Source of the DNA: Sphingobium sp. V4
GTDB taxonomy: Bacteria; Pseudomonadota; Alphaproteobacteria; Sphingomonadales; Sphingomonadaceae
Length of the DNA: 64,000 nt
NCBI RefSeq assembly: GCF_029590555.1
Contig: NZ_CP081001.1
Span: 1,488,001-1,552,000, forward strand
Direction of reading: 5' to 3'
Part shown: piece by piece, positions 17,331-26,848 of the stretch
Layout: each line of letters begins with the position of its first letter
Numbering within the stretch: the stretch's first letter is position 1
Position numbers and translations under genes: made by a program
The notes under the pieces: generated by a model
The model's database searches: none
The model's input: only the letters and a program-made list of their open reading frames with translations
Told to the model about the DNA's origin: nothing

Positions 17331-19259
17331 TCAGATCTCGACCTGGCTACCGAGTTCGACGACGCGGTTGGTCGGCAGGCGGAAGAATTCCATCGCACTT
17401 TCAGCGTTGCGCAGCATCCAGGCGAAGATTTTTTCGCGCCACAGCGGCATCCCCGGCTTGGCCGACGGCAACAGCGTCTGGCGGGCGAGGAAGAAGCTGG
17501 TGTCCATCATCTTGAACGCCTGGCCGCAGCCGGTGACATTCTTGAGCGCGGCGGGCACGTCCGGTTCCTGCATGAAGCCATAATGGAGGACGAGACGGAA
17601 GAAGCCTCTGCCCAGATCCTCCAGCCGGCACCGCCCGTCATCCTCGACCACGGGCACATCCTTGATCTTGACCGTCAGCAGGATCACGCGCTCGTGCAGC
17701 ACCTTGTTGTGCTTCAGGTTGTGCAGCAGCGCATGGGGGACGCCGTCGGGCGTCGAGGTCATGAACACCGCCGTCCCGGGGACGCGAACCGCGCTATTGG
17801 CCGCCGACGCCACGAAGACCGGGATCGGCATGGCCGCTTCGCGCAGCCGGTCCTGCACTAGCCGCCGGCCGCGCGACCAGGTCGTCAGCAGCGTGAAGAT
17901 CACAAAGCCGATCAACAGCGGGAACCAGCCGCCGTCGGGAACCTTGGTCAGGTTGGCCGCCAGATAGGCCCCGTCGACCAGGAAGAAGACCGACAGCAGC
18001 GGCGCGGAATAATACCATTTCCAGTGCCACAGACGGTAGAGCAGCACGGTCAGCAGCAGATTGTCGATGAACATCGCCCCCGTGACCGCGATGCCATAGG
18101 CCGCGGTCAAGTTGGACGACGTCTGGAACACCAGCACCAGCAGGATCACCATGACCATCAGCCCCCAGTTGATGAGGGGGATGTAGATCTGGCCCGCGGC
18201 CGACGCGCTGGTATGGGAAATGCGCAGGCGGGGCATGAACCCCAACTGGATAGCCTGCTGCGTGACCGAGAAGGCGCCGGAAATGACGGCCTGCGAGGCG
18301 ATAATCGCCGCCAGCGTCGCCAGCACGATCAGAGGCAACTGCCCCCATTGCGGCGCCAGGTTATAAAAGGGGCTGTGCAGCGCATCCGCGCCCTCGCGGA
18401 ACAGCAGCGCTCCCTGTCCCATATAATTGAGCATCAGGGCGGGCAGCACGAAGAAGAGCCAGGACACGCGAATCGGACTGCGGCCGAAATGGCCCATGTC
18501 GGCATAGAGCGCCTCGGCCCCTGTTACCGCCAGCACAACCGACCCCAGCGCAAGAAAGGCAGGCAACGGGTCGGTCACGAAGAACATGAACGCCCAATAG
18601 GGATTGAAGGCGTAGAGAATGCCCGGCGTCTGCACGATCGAGATGAGGCCCAAGCCTGCGATCGTGACGAAATAGAGCAGCATGATCGGCCCGAAGAGCG
18701 ATGCCACCCGGTTCGTGCCCAGGCCCTGTATCCAGAACAGGCCGAGCAGAATGAGCACAGCGACCGGCAAGATCGCCGGCGCCAGTTCGGGATTATAGAC
18801 CGCCAGACCCTCGACAGCGGACAGGACCGACACGGCCGGGGTGATCATCGAATCGCCGTAGAAGAGGGCGGTGGCGAACACACCCAACAGAACGATGCCG
18901 CGCGACCAGCGCTGAGTCTTCGTCTGGCCGTTGATCAGCGCCAGCAGCGCCAGGCTGCCGCCTTCGCCCTTATTGTCGGCGCGCATGATGATGCTGACAT
19001 ATTTCAGCGTCACCACCAGCATCATCGACCAGAACATCAGGCTGATGACGCCCAATATATGATCGGGATCGAGGGTCAGGGGATGATGGCCGGCGAAGGT
19101 TTCGCGGAAGGCATAGAGCGGGCTGGTGCCGATATCGCCGAACACGATGCCGATCGCGCCGACGACAAGCTTCAGCGTGGCCTTCTGCCGGGCATGACCA
19201 TGACCGCCATGCTCGTCCTCGGCCGAAGAAGGCGCGGTGTTGGGAAGAAGATCAGCCAT
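17331..19259 (-). CDS. kup: Potassium uptake protein Kup
   Basis: A 642-residue proton-coupled K+ symporter of the inner membrane, at the family's usual length. The N-terminal core starts with the conserved [20 protein letters not shown] and continues through about 12 transmembrane helices to about residue 470 (for example [19 protein letters not shown]). A cytosolic C-terminal domain follows (about 480-642). The gene is monocistronic and convergent with hsp20. The 131 bases between it and ccmI upstream show no further gene. Confidence 0.95.
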   Translation of the reverse strand: MADLLPNTAPSSAEDEHGGHGHARQKATLKLVVGAIGIVFGDIGTSPLYAFRETFAGHHPLTLDPDHILGVISLMFWSMMLVVTLKYVSIIMRADNKGEGGSLALLALINGQTKTQRWSRGIVLLGVFATALFYGDSMITPAVSVLSAVEGLAVYNPELAPAILPVAVLILLGLFWIQGLGTNRVASLFGPIMLLYFVTIAGLGLISIVQTPGILYAFNPYWAFMFFVTDPLPAFLALGSVVLAVTGAEALYADMGHFGRSPIRVSWLFFVLPALMLNYMGQGALLFREGADALHSPFYNLAPQWGQLPLIVLATLAAIIASQAVISGAFSVTQQAIQLGFMPRLRISHTSASAAGQIYIPLINWGLMVMVILLVLVFQTSSNLTAAYGIAVTGAMFIDNLLLTVLLYRLWHWKWYYSAPLLSVFFLVDGAYLAANLTKVPDGGWFPLLIGFVIFTLLTTWSRGRRLVQDRLREAAMPIPVFVASAANSAVRVPGTAVFMTSTPDGVPHALLHNLKHNKVLHERVILLTVKIKDVPVVEDDGRCRLEDLGRGFFRLVLHYGFMQEPDVPAALKNVTGCGQAFKMMDTSFFLARQTLLPSAKPGMPLWREKIFAWMLRNAESAMEFFRLPTNRVVELGSQVEI

Positions 19260-19390
19260 GGAGAAAATGCCAAATGGTCATCGGACACCAGGCTGAAAGG
19301 AACCGGGTTGAAAAGGATATGTCATACCCTGCATAGCGGCGCGCCCTATCACGCCTCCCGACAGGGTGCAATCATCCGCGCTGCGGCGCG

Positions 19391-20035
19391 TCATTGCGGG
19401 ACGGAAGTCGCTTGAGCAAGCATGGCGTCGATACGCGCTATATTCGCTTGAAGTTCCGCCTTGACCTGGCTGTCCGCCGGCGCGCTGGCCGCCAGCGGCG
19501 CCCACAGGTCGCGGGCCGCCTGAAGCTGACCCGCGCGGGCGAGAGCCAAGCCGTAGAAATAGCGGGGCGCCGGCCCTTCCGGATCGAGCGCCAAGGCACG
19601 ACGATAAGCGAACTCGGCCCCCGGCGAGATCACGCCATCGGCATGATTGACCAGCGCATTGCCCAGACCCAGCCAGAGATTGGCGTCGTCGGGCGTGTCG
19701 CGCAGGCCCGAAAGAAGGACGTTGGCCGCTTCCTTGGTCTTGCCTTGTCGTGCGAGCCCGTCGGACAGCATCATCCACTGCGCCGCAGGCCCGAATCGTT
19801 CGGCCAGGCCGCGCCGCTTTTCCGCCTGCTCCTCGTCAAAGGCCTCGCCCTTGGTGTCGGCGTGCCGGCGCGGCGCGCCTGCCTGCCCTGGATGGCCCTG
19901 CCAGGCATAGCCCGCAAGCCCCAGCAGCAAAGCGGCAGCCGAGATCTCCCGCACCGACCGGGGAATACGGCCGATGAGAAGCAGCGCGACAAAGGCAAGC
20001 GCCGCAAGCCCGAACGCGATGAACCAGCCTGTCAT
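19391..20035 (-). CDS. ccmI: Cytochrome c maturation TPR protein CcmI
   Basis: A 214-residue membrane-anchored protein with two N-terminal helices (about 3-21 and 31-48) and TPR repeats (about 80-205: GPAAQWMMLSDGLARQGKTK, NLWLGLGNALVN, APRYFYGLALARAGQLQAAR). CcmI presents apocytochrome c to the CcmF/H haem-attachment machinery. In E. coli this part is fused to CcmH; here it is a separate gene whose start overlaps the ccmH stop by 4 bases. It is the last gene of the ccm operon and is shorter than CcmI of Rhodobacter-type bacteria. Confidence 0.85.
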   Translation of the reverse strand: MTGWFIAFGLAALAFVALLLIGRIPRSVREISAAALLLGLAGYAWQGHPGQAGAPRRHADTKGEAFDEEQAEKRRGLAERFGPAAQWMMLSDGLARQGKTKEAANVLLSGLRDTPDDANLWLGLGNALVNHADGVISPGAEFAYRRALALDPEGPAPRYFYGLALARAGQLQAARDLWAPLAASAPADSQVKAELQANIARIDAMLAQATSVPQ

Positions 20036-20442
20036 CGACCCTTCCTCCGCTTGATTCGACCGCGCAACAGCAGCAGGCCAAGGCCCAGCAGCAGCAGGGG
20101 TGCCACCCAGAGCGGCCAGAGGATCGGCGAGGCGGTCGGCTCATAGCTGACCCAGTCTCCATAGCGGGCAATCAGCCAGGCGCGAATGGCCTCCGGCTGT
20201 TCGCCCGCCATGATCCGCTCCCTGATCTGCGATCGCATGTCGCCGGCCATGCTGGCGTTCGAATCGGCGATCGACTGGCTCTGGCAGGTGAGACAGCGGA
20301 TGGTTTCCATCAACGCCCTCGCCGTGCGCTCCTGGCGATCATCAGGGATTTGCCGGTCCGCCCAGGGCGCCGGCGGCAGGGCGGTCTGCGCGGCGAGCGG
20401 GGCGGCAACGAGCGCGAGCAGCAAGGCGGGAAAAACCCTCAT
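20032..20442 (-). CDS. ccmH: Cytochrome c maturation thiol-disulfide protein CcmH (CycL)
   Basis: A 136-residue periplasmic protein with a signal peptide (MRVFPALLLALVAAPLAAQT) and a C-terminal membrane anchor (about 108-127). The redox motif is RCLTCQSQSIADSN (Cys-x-x-Cys), the hallmark of CcmH/CcmL, which reduces the CxxCH cysteines of apocytochrome c. It is coupled by 4-base overlaps to ccmG before it and ccmI after it. The length is that of the stand-alone form lacking the TPR extension. Confidence 0.95.
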   Translation of the reverse strand: MRVFPALLLALVAAPLAAQTALPPAPWADRQIPDDRQERTARALMETIRCLTCQSQSIADSNASMAGDMRSQIRERIMAGEQPEAIRAWLIARYGDWVSYEPTASPILWPLWVAPLLLLGLGLLLLRGRIKRRKGR

Positions 20443-20966
20443 TGCGCGCTCCTCAGCCGGTCCAGGATCATCGGCACATCGTCCGCGCGAATGTCGCCGA
20501 TATGCTGATAGGCGATGCGCCCCTGGCCATCGATCACGAAGGTTTCCGGGACGCCGGACGATCCGAGCGCGATCTGCACGCCGCTGCGCGCATCCAGGCC
20601 GATCCGGTCATAGGGATTGCCGTAGCGCTGGAGGAAGCGATCGACATCGGCGCGGGCATCGCGGATCGCGATGGCGTCTATCTCCACCCCCGCCTGCCTG
20701 AGCGCCATCAATTGCGGCGCTTCGGCCGCGCACGGCACGCACCAGCTGGCGAAGATGTTGAGCAGGCGCGGCTGGCCGGTCGCGAGATCGGCGCTGGCGA
20801 GCGCAGGCCGATCGCTGGCGCCGGCGGGCAAGGCGAAGGCCGGAAGCGGCTGGCCGACAAGGCGCGAATGGATGATCCGGTCATCGGGCTGGAACAGCCC
20901 GCTCGCGAACAGGCCGACAAAGGCCAGGAACAGGATGAACGGCAGCCAGATCAGAAGCTTCCTCAC
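20439..20966 (-). CDS. ccmG: Periplasmic thioredoxin CcmG (DsbE)
   Basis: A 175-residue membrane-anchored thioredoxin with an N-terminal helix (RKLLIWLPFILFLAFVGLF) and the active site ASWCVPCAAEAP. CcmG keeps CcmH and apocytochrome c thiols reduced. The cis-Pro loop GVPETFVID, also typical of the family, is present. The GTG start at 20966 overlaps the ccmF stop as GTGA, which is the reason for choosing it over longer frames; an in-frame ATG lies 15 bases further upstream. Confidence 0.95.
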   Translation of the reverse strand: MRKLLIWLPFILFLAFVGLFASGLFQPDDRIIHSRLVGQPLPAFALPAGASDRPALASADLATGQPRLLNIFASWCVPCAAEAPQLMALRQAGVEIDAIAIRDARADVDRFLQRYGNPYDRIGLDARSGVQIALGSSGVPETFVIDGQGRIAYQHIGDIRADDVPMILDRLRSAQ

Positions 20967-22906
20967 GCCACCGCCTCCCATGGCTGAGACTGACGCGCGC
21001 GCCACTTCATCAACCAACCGCGCCTCTCGCGGCCGACCAGCGCCAGCACGCCGCCCAGCGCGATCAGGATGCCGCCGAGCCAGATGAGCGTGACGAACGG
21101 CTTCCACCAGATGCGCAACTGCCAACGGCCGCCTTCAACCTCCTCGCCCAGCACGACATAGAGTTGTCCGTTCCAGCGGGTCAGTAAGGCTGCTTCTGTG
21201 GTCGTGGTGGGCGGCGAGGCGAAGAAGCGCGACTGCGGGCGGATGAGGACCGGCGTGCCGCCCCGGTCGACCTGCATGTCGGCCTGGAGCGCAGTCCAAT
21301 TGTCGCCGGCGAGCGGGGCGATCCGGGTGAAACGCAGCGTCCAGCCCGCGGTCTTGATGGTGTCGCCGGGGCGGGCCGCAACGAGCTTTTCTACCGTAAA
21401 GGCCGAATCGCAGGCCATGCCGGCCAGGCTGACCGCGCAGCCCAGATGCGCGATGACCATGCCCCAGGTGAAGAGCGGCGTGCGCAGCAGGTTGCGCTTC
21501 CACAGCGGGGCCAGGCTCGCCGCGCCGACCGCAAGGGCAATGACAAGGCCGAGGAACGGCAGGATGCCCATGCGGTCCCAGGCAAAGATGGACAACGAAA
21601 CAGACACCAGAATCGCTATAAAGGCGGGAAACAGCAAACGTTTGCTGACAACCGACACCCGATCGCGCCGCCAGCGGGTGAGCGGGCCGATCGCAAGCGC
21701 CAGCATCAGCGTCAGGGCAATCGGCCCGGCGATCCGGTCGAAATAGGGCGCGCCAACCGACACCTTGTGGCCGAAGGCTTCGGTCATCAGCGGATAGAGG
21801 GTGCCGATCAGCACGACGCCCAGAATCACCGAAAGCAGCAGGTTGTTGACCACCAGCAGGGTTTCGCGGCTGACCAGTTCGAACGGCGCGCCTTCACGCA
21901 CCGAACCGATGCGCCAGCCGAACAGGGCCAGCGCGCCGCCGATATAGACAGCGAGCAGCGCCAGAATGAAGCTACCGCGCTCGGGATCGACGGCAAAGGC
22001 GTGAACGCTGGTCAGGATGCCGGACCGCACCAGGAAGGTGCCGACCATCGACATCGAAAAGGCGATGACCGCGAGCATGATCGTCCAGGCGCGCAAGGCG
22101 TCGCGGGTCGCGAGCACCGTGACGCTGTGCAGCAGGGCGGTGGCCGCCAGCCATGGCATCAGCGAAGCATTTTCTACCGGATCCCAGAACCACCAGCCGC
22201 CCCAGCCCAGTTCATAATAGGCCCAATAGCTGCCCGCCGTTATGCCGAGCGTGAGCAACACCCAGGCAGCCAGCACCCAGGGCCGCATCGCGCGGGCGAA
22301 GGCAGCGTCCACACGGCCCGTCAGCAGCGCACCGACGGCGAAGGAAAAGGCGACCGAGAGGCCGACATAGCCGAGATACAGGGTGGGCGGATGAAAGGCG
22401 AGGCCGGGGTCCTGAAGCAGCGGGTTCAGCCCCTGCCCGTCGGGCGGCGGCGGGTCGATACGGGTGAAGGGATTGGAGGAAAACAGCAGGAAGGCATAGA
22501 AACCCAGCGAAATCGCGGCCTGCCCGCCCAGCGTCGCCATATGGGTATCACGCCGCAGCGCCCGTTCGAACAGGGCAACGGCGGCGCCCGCAACACCCAT
22601 CACCGTTACCCACAGCAGCATCGACCCTTCATGATTGCCCCAGGTGCCAGCGAACTTGTAGAGCCACGGCTTCATCGAATGGCTGTTGGTCGCGACCAGC
22701 AGCACCGACATATCCGAACGCAGAAACAGCGTGATGAGCAGCGCGAAGGCACCGGCGGTCAGTGCGCCCTGCGCCACGGCGGCGGGACGGACGGCAGCCA
22801 GCAGTTCTGGCTTGCCGCCTTTCAGCCCGGCGAAGGCAAGGACAAGTTGGAGCAGCGCCAGCGCCGCGGCGAGCCAGAGCGCGGCAAGGCCGGTCTCTGC
22901 GATCAT
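20963..22906 (-). CDS. ccmF: Haem lyase subunit CcmF
   Basis: A 647-residue polytopic inner-membrane protein, exactly the usual length. It carries the WWD haem-handling motif in GWGGWWFWDPVENASLMPWL (about residues 230-250) and the conserved early segment SMLLWVTVMG. CcmF with CcmH/CcmI attaches haem to apocytochrome c in the periplasm. It follows ccmE after a 127-base gap occupied by a palindromic repeat and is tightly coupled to ccmG. Confidence 0.97.
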   Translation of the reverse strand: MIAETGLAALWLAAALALLQLVLAFAGLKGGKPELLAAVRPAAVAQGALTAGAFALLITLFLRSDMSVLLVATNSHSMKPWLYKFAGTWGNHEGSMLLWVTVMGVAGAAVALFERALRRDTHMATLGGQAAISLGFYAFLLFSSNPFTRIDPPPPDGQGLNPLLQDPGLAFHPPTLYLGYVGLSVAFSFAVGALLTGRVDAAFARAMRPWVLAAWVLLTLGITAGSYWAYYELGWGGWWFWDPVENASLMPWLAATALLHSVTVLATRDALRAWTIMLAVIAFSMSMVGTFLVRSGILTSVHAFAVDPERGSFILALLAVYIGGALALFGWRIGSVREGAPFELVSRETLLVVNNLLLSVILGVVLIGTLYPLMTEAFGHKVSVGAPYFDRIAGPIALTLMLALAIGPLTRWRRDRVSVVSKRLLFPAFIAILVSVSLSIFAWDRMGILPFLGLVIALAVGAASLAPLWKRNLLRTPLFTWGMVIAHLGCAVSLAGMACDSAFTVEKLVAARPGDTIKTAGWTLRFTRIAPLAGDNWTALQADMQVDRGGTPVLIRPQSRFFASPPTTTTEAALLTRWNGQLYVVLGEEVEGGRWQLRIWWKPFVTLIWLGGILIALGGVLALVGRERRGWLMKWRARQSQPWEAVA

Positions 22907-22925
22907 GCGACACGACCCCCGTTCA

Positions 22926-23016
22926 CGTCATCCCCCCGCAGGCGGGACTCCGTCTCCGGCGTCATCGCCAATCCGCAACGTTTGGGAGATGAATCCCCGC
23001 CTGCGCAGCGATGACG
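22926..23016. repeat. Dispersed palindromic repeat, copy 3
   Basis: Starts CGTCATCCCCCCGCAGGCGG and ends CGCAGCGATGACG, with the conserved internal CCGTCTCC and GGGAGATGAATCCCCGCC. Unlike copies 1 and 2 it lies inside an operon, between ccmE and ccmF, where a stem-loop could set relative expression or protect the upstream mRNA end. Confidence 0.8.
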
Positions 23017-23033
23017 GTGCTGGTGGAGATTGC

Positions 23034-23480
23034 TCACCGTTCCACCTTCATCTCTCGCGTGGTCTCGTTATAGCTCATGCCTTCCAGTTCGCGGGGCATG
23101 TAGCGTTCGTCATGCTTGGCCAGCAAATTGCTGGCGACGAACATGCGCTGCGCGTCGAACGATCCTTCCGCCACGACGCCGCTGCCTTCCTTGAACAGAT
23201 CGGGAGCGATGCCGCTGAAGGTGGCGGGGACGGTCGCCTTGCCGTCCGTCACATCGAAGCGGATGGTGACGCCGTCGGCCGCCCGCTTGAGGCTGCCTTT
23301 TACCACCATGCCGCCCAGCCGGATGGCCTTGCCAGGCTCCACGCCCTTGGTCTTCACGTCGCCCGGCGTGTAGAAATAGGCGGCCTCGTCCTTCAGCGCG
23401 GACGCGGCCAGCAGCCCGGCGCCGATGATCGCCGCCAGCCCCGCCAGCGCCAGGATCAATCTTTGATGCTTTGCCTTCAT
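23034..23480 (-). CDS. ccmE: Haem chaperone CcmE
   Basis: A 148-residue protein anchored by one N-terminal helix (LILALAGLAAIIGAGLLAAS) with a periplasmic OB-fold. The covalent haem-binding histidine is in LAKHDERYMP, matching the family motif LAKHDExY. CcmE receives haem from CcmABCD and delivers it to CcmF. The ATG at 23480 (MKAKHQRL) is chosen because family homology and the anchor begin there. It follows ccmD by 10 bases. Confidence 0.96.
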   Translation of the reverse strand: MKAKHQRLILALAGLAAIIGAGLLAASALKDEAAYFYTPGDVKTKGVEPGKAIRLGGMVVKGSLKRAADGVTIRFDVTDGKATVPATFSGIAPDLFKEGSGVVAEGSFDAQRMFVASNLLAKHDERYMPRELEGMSYNETTREMKVER

Positions 23481-23490
23481 GACGACGCTT

Positions 23491-23622
23491 TCATGGCCGC
23501 TCGGCGAAGCTCTCGACCGCGCGTTCGGCGCGGCACATCGCACGCCAGCTCAGCATGGTGACGATCGCCGTTCCGATCGCCGTCACCGCATAGGCGGCGA
23601 TCACGAAATCCCACTGGTTCAT
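23491..23622 (-). CDS. ccmD: Haem exporter protein CcmD
   Basis: A 43-residue single-helix membrane protein (MNQWDFVIAAYAVTAIGTAI, then a basic, polar tail). CcmD helps release haem-loaded CcmE from CcmC. The gene is very short and easily missed; it is supported by position between ccmC and ccmE, the one-base gap after the ccmC stop, and the aromatic N-terminus plus Arg-rich tail typical of CcmD. It is shorter than the E. coli protein (69 residues). Confidence 0.88.
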   Translation of the reverse strand: MNQWDFVIAAYAVTAIGTAIVTMLSWRAMCRAERAVESFAERP

Positions 23623-23623
23623 C

Positions 23624-24349
23624 CTATCCTCTCGCCAGGCGCTGCATCCGCGCCTCGACCTTGTTCCGCGCCAAGATGGCCCGCATCCGCATCAGCACGA
23701 TCGCCCCGAACCAGAGCGAAAAGCCCAGTAGCGTGAGGCCCAGTGGCCAGAGCAACGCCGCGTCGATGCTGGAGCCGCGCAGCGTGATGCTGGGTCCCTG
23801 GTGCAGGCTGTTCCACCATATGACCGAACGATTGATGATCGGAATATTGACCGCGCCGACCAGGCCGAAAATGGCCGTGACATGGCTGACGCCCCCCGCC
23901 TGCCCGTCGCGCGCGCTGGCGTTGGCGAGCGCGATATAGCCGAGATAGAGGAAGAAGAGCACCAGCATGGAGGTCATGCGCCCGTCCCATTCCCACCAGG
24001 TCCCCCAGGTCGGGCGCCCCCAGATGGAGCCAGTCATCAGGCAGATCGCGGTGAAGAGCGCGCCGGGCGCGGCGATGGCGCGTCCCGCAACCGCCGCCAG
24101 CGGATGCCGCCAGACCAGCTGCATCAGCGCGGCGACCGCTATGCCGGTCCAGCCACCCATGCCGAGCCATGCGGCCGGCACGTGAATATAGAGTATCCGC
24201 ACCGTCTGTCCCTGAAGATAATCGGCCGGCGTAACGAACAGGCCGCAGACCGCGCCCGCGAGCAGCAGCGCGAGGCCGGGCCAGAACAACCAGCCGGTCA
24301 AGGGACGCGCGATCTTCAAAAAGCGGGCGGGATTGGCGAAACGATGCAT
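23624..24349 (-). CDS. ccmC: Haem handling protein CcmC
   Basis: A 241-residue inner-membrane protein with six predicted helices. The WWD-domain motif reads GRPTWGTWWEWDGRMTS, with flanking His residues in YIHVPAAW and NSLHQGPS. CcmC loads haem on CcmE. It opens the operon ccmC-D-E-F-G-H-I; ccmA and ccmB are not next to it and must lie elsewhere. The ATG at 24349 (MHRFANPARF) is preferred because upstream in-frame sequence does not look like family sequence. Confidence 0.96.
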   Translation of the reverse strand: MHRFANPARFLKIARPLTGWLFWPGLALLLAGAVCGLFVTPADYLQGQTVRILYIHVPAAWLGMGGWTGIAVAALMQLVWRHPLAAVAGRAIAAPGALFTAICLMTGSIWGRPTWGTWWEWDGRMTSMLVLFFLYLGYIALANASARDGQAGGVSHVTAIFGLVGAVNIPIINRSVIWWNSLHQGPSITLRGSSIDAALLWPLGLTLLGFSLWFGAIVLMRMRAILARNKVEARMQRLARG

Positions 24350-24586
24350 CAGGGCTGCGTGTGTAGCCGCGCCGATCACGCTGCGCCAGTAGGGCATTTT
24401 GCCGATGGCGCGACGTTGAAAAACGGTTGATCGGACAACGGCTGATCCCGGAAACATAGCGTTTGCGCAGCATATCCTGCCTTTTTTGTGACAGGGAGGC
24501 GACAAACGAGCCTCGACCGACTATATGCGCGCGGAAAGGCAGCCCGCTGGGGCGCGCCAAGAACGGCTATGGAACCGCTCGCACCC

Positions 24587-26047
24587 ATGATTACGACCAA
24601 TCCCTTCGACGACGACAAGTTGCGCGAGGAATGTGGCATTTTCGGCGTTTCCCGCGGGGAAACGGCGTCGGCCATCGTCGCGCTCGGCCTTCACGCCCTG
24701 CAACATCGCGGTCAGGAAGCAGCCGGCATAACCAGCTGGGACGGGCATGATTTCCATACCCACCGGGCAATGGGGCATGTGGCCGGCAATTTCGACCGGG
24801 ACGAAGTGATTCGCGGCCTGCCGGGCGACAGCGCCTGCGGCCATGTGCGCTATTCGACCACGGGCGAAACGTCACTGCGCAATGTTCAGCCGCTTTACGC
24901 GGAGCTGAATTCGGGTGGCTTTGCGATTGCCCATAATGGCAATATCTCCAACGCGATGAAGCTGCGCCGCGAGTTGATTCGCCGCGGTTCCATCTTCCAG
25001 TCCACCTCCGACACCGAAGTCATCATCCATCTGGTGGCGACCTCCAGCTACCGGACGCTGCTCGACAAGTTCATAGATGCGCTCAAGCAGGTCGAGGGCG
25101 CCTATTCGCTGATCGTCATGACCCCGGAGGGCATGATCGCCTGTCGCGACCCGCTGGGCATCCGCCCTCTCGTCATGGGCAAGCTGGGCGATGCGACGAT
25201 CTTCGCCTCGGAAACCGTGGCATTCGACGTGGTCGGTGCGGATTATGTCCGCTCGATCGATCCGGGCGAACTGGTGATCGTTACCAATGACGGCCAGATC
25301 CGGTCGCACCGGCCGTTCGGAGAGACGCACGCGCGCCCCTGCATCTTCGAGCATGTCTATTTCAGCCGCCCCGATTCGATCATCGACAATTCCAGCGTCT
25401 ATTCGGTGCGCAAGGCGATCGGCGCGCAACTGGCGATCGAGAACCCCGTCGAGGCCGACTATGTCATCCCGGTGCCCGACAGCGGCGTGCCCGCTGCGAT
25501 CGGCTATGCTCAGGAGTCGGGCATCCCGTTCGAACTGGGCATCATCCGCTCCCACTATATCGGCCGCACCTTTATCCAGCCGGGCGACAAGGTCCGCCAT
25601 CTGGGCGTGAAGCTGAAGCACAACGCCAATCGCGCTCTGATCGAGGGCAAGCGGATCGTGCTGATCGACGATTCGATCGTGCGCGGCACCACGAGCCTCA
25701 AGATCGTGCAGATGATGCGCGAGGCGGGCGCGGCTGAGGTGCATATGCGGATCGCGTCGCCCCCGACCAAGCATAGCTGTTTCTACGGCGTCGACACGCC
25801 CGAACGGACCAAGCTGCTGGCGCACAAGCTGGACGTGGGCGGGATGCAGGATTTCATCCATGCCGACAGCCTGGCCTTCATCTCGATCGACGGCCTCTAC
25901 AAGGCGCTGGGCGAGGCGAAGCGCGCGGACATCCGGCCGCAATATTGCGATGCCTGCTTCACCGGCGACTATCCCACCACGCTGACCGACCAGGACGAGG
26001 CCGTGGTGACCAATCAGTTCGAACTGCTCGCCGAACGGGTGGTCTGA
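24587..26047 (+). CDS. purF: Amidophosphoribosyltransferase (first step of purine synthesis)
   Basis: A 486-residue cytosolic enzyme converting PRPP and glutamine to phosphoribosylamine. After a short propeptide comes the N-terminal nucleophile Cys in REECGIFGV, which marks the Ntn-hydrolase glutaminase domain (RYSTTGETS, AHNGNISNAM). The C-terminal phosphoribosyltransferase domain carries the PRPP loop VLIDDSIVRGTT. An in-frame ATG at 24569 could add six residues; either start would be trimmed at the Cys. The gene is divergent from ccmC with about 240 bases between, and a strong terminator follows its stop. Confidence 0.97.
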   Translation: MITTNPFDDDKLREECGIFGVSRGETASAIVALGLHALQHRGQEAAGITSWDGHDFHTHRAMGHVAGNFDRDEVIRGLPGDSACGHVRYSTTGETSLRNVQPLYAELNSGGFAIAHNGNISNAMKLRRELIRRGSIFQSTSDTEVIIHLVATSSYRTLLDKFIDALKQVEGAYSLIVMTPEGMIACRDPLGIRPLVMGKLGDATIFASETVAFDVVGADYVRSIDPGELVIVTNDGQIRSHRPFGETHARPCIFEHVYFSRPDSIIDNSSVYSVRKAIGAQLAIENPVEADYVIPVPDSGVPAAIGYAQESGIPFELGIIRSHYIGRTFIQPGDKVRHLGVKLKHNANRALIEGKRIVLIDDSIVRGTTSLKIVQMMREAGAAEVHMRIASPPTKHSCFYGVDTPERTKLLAHKLDVGGMQDFIHADSLAFISIDGLYKALGEAKRADIRPQYCDACFTGDYPTTLTDQDEAVVTNQFELLAERVV

Positions 26048-26054
26048 CAGTTCC

Positions 26055-26088
26055 GGGGCGGCCGCGCACGGCCGCCCCTTTCCCTTTT
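26055..26088 (+). terminator. Rho-independent terminator of purF
   Basis: GGGGCGGCCG (26055-26064) and CGGCCGCCCC (26069-26078) form a perfect 10-bp stem with a CGCA loop, followed by a T-rich tail. It starts 8 bases after the purF stop. Confidence 0.88.
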
Positions 26089-26134
26089 CCGATACCAGAT
26101 GATTCCGGCGACCGGCCGGAGCGACGGGAGTCCC

Positions 26135-26845
26135 ATGTCCGACCTTCCCCTTTCCGGCAAACTGGCCCTTGTGACCGGCGCGAGCCGTGGCATCGGCGCA
26201 GCGACGGCGCAAGCTCTGGCCCGCGCCGGCGCGCATGTCGTACTGACGGCGCGGACCGGAGGTGGTCTGGAGGAAGTGGAGGAACGTATCCACCAGGCGG
26301 GCGGCCATGCGACCATCGCGCCGCTCGACCTGATCGACGGCGAAAGCATCGGCCGTCTGGCGCAGGCGATCGGCGGTCGTTGGCAGGCGCTCGACATCCT
26401 TGTCCTCAACGCCGCGACGCTGGGATCGCTGGCCGCTGTGCAGGCGGTCGACGCCAAGGAATTTGCCCGGTTGCTGACCCTCAATGTCGGCGCGCCGCAA
26501 GCTTTGATCGCGGCATTCGACGGAATGCTGCGCGCCAGTCGGGACGCCCGCGTGGTGGCGCTGACATCATCCGTCGCTAGTCCTCGCGCCTATTGGGGCG
26601 CCTATGGCGCGTCCAAGGCGGCGCTGGAAACCCTGGTAGGCGCCTATGGCGAGGAAGTGAAGAATATCTCCGCCATCCGTACCCATATCGTCGATCCCGG
26701 TGCGACTCGGACGGCCATGCGCGCTCGCGCCTTCCCCGGAGAAGACCCCGCGAGCCTCAAGGGGCCGGAGGCGGTGGGGGACGCAATCGTGCAACTGGTG
26801 ATGGCCGATACTCCCACTGGGCACCGGATGCGGGTGCCGGACTGA
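26135..26845 (+). CDS. Short-chain dehydrogenase/reductase (SDR)
   Basis: A 236-residue classical SDR. The cofactor-binding motif is TGASRGIG near residue 14, the NNAG equivalent reads LNAATL, and the active site shows Ser in LTSSVAS and YGASK (Tyr-x-x-x-Lys). It resembles YciK-type reductases of unknown substrate. The ATG at 26135 follows a GGGAG ribosome site. It has its own space after the purF terminator and ends three bases before the convergent cfa gene. Confidence 0.88.
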   Translation: MSDLPLSGKLALVTGASRGIGAATAQALARAGAHVVLTARTGGGLEEVEERIHQAGGHATIAPLDLIDGESIGRLAQAIGGRWQALDILVLNAATLGSLAAVQAVDAKEFARLLTLNVGAPQALIAAFDGMLRASRDARVVALTSSVASPRAYWGAYGASKAALETLVGAYGEEVKNISAIRTHIVDPGATRTAMRARAFPGEDPASLKGPEAVGDAIVQLVMADTPTGHRMRVPD

Positions 26846-26848
26846 AGC

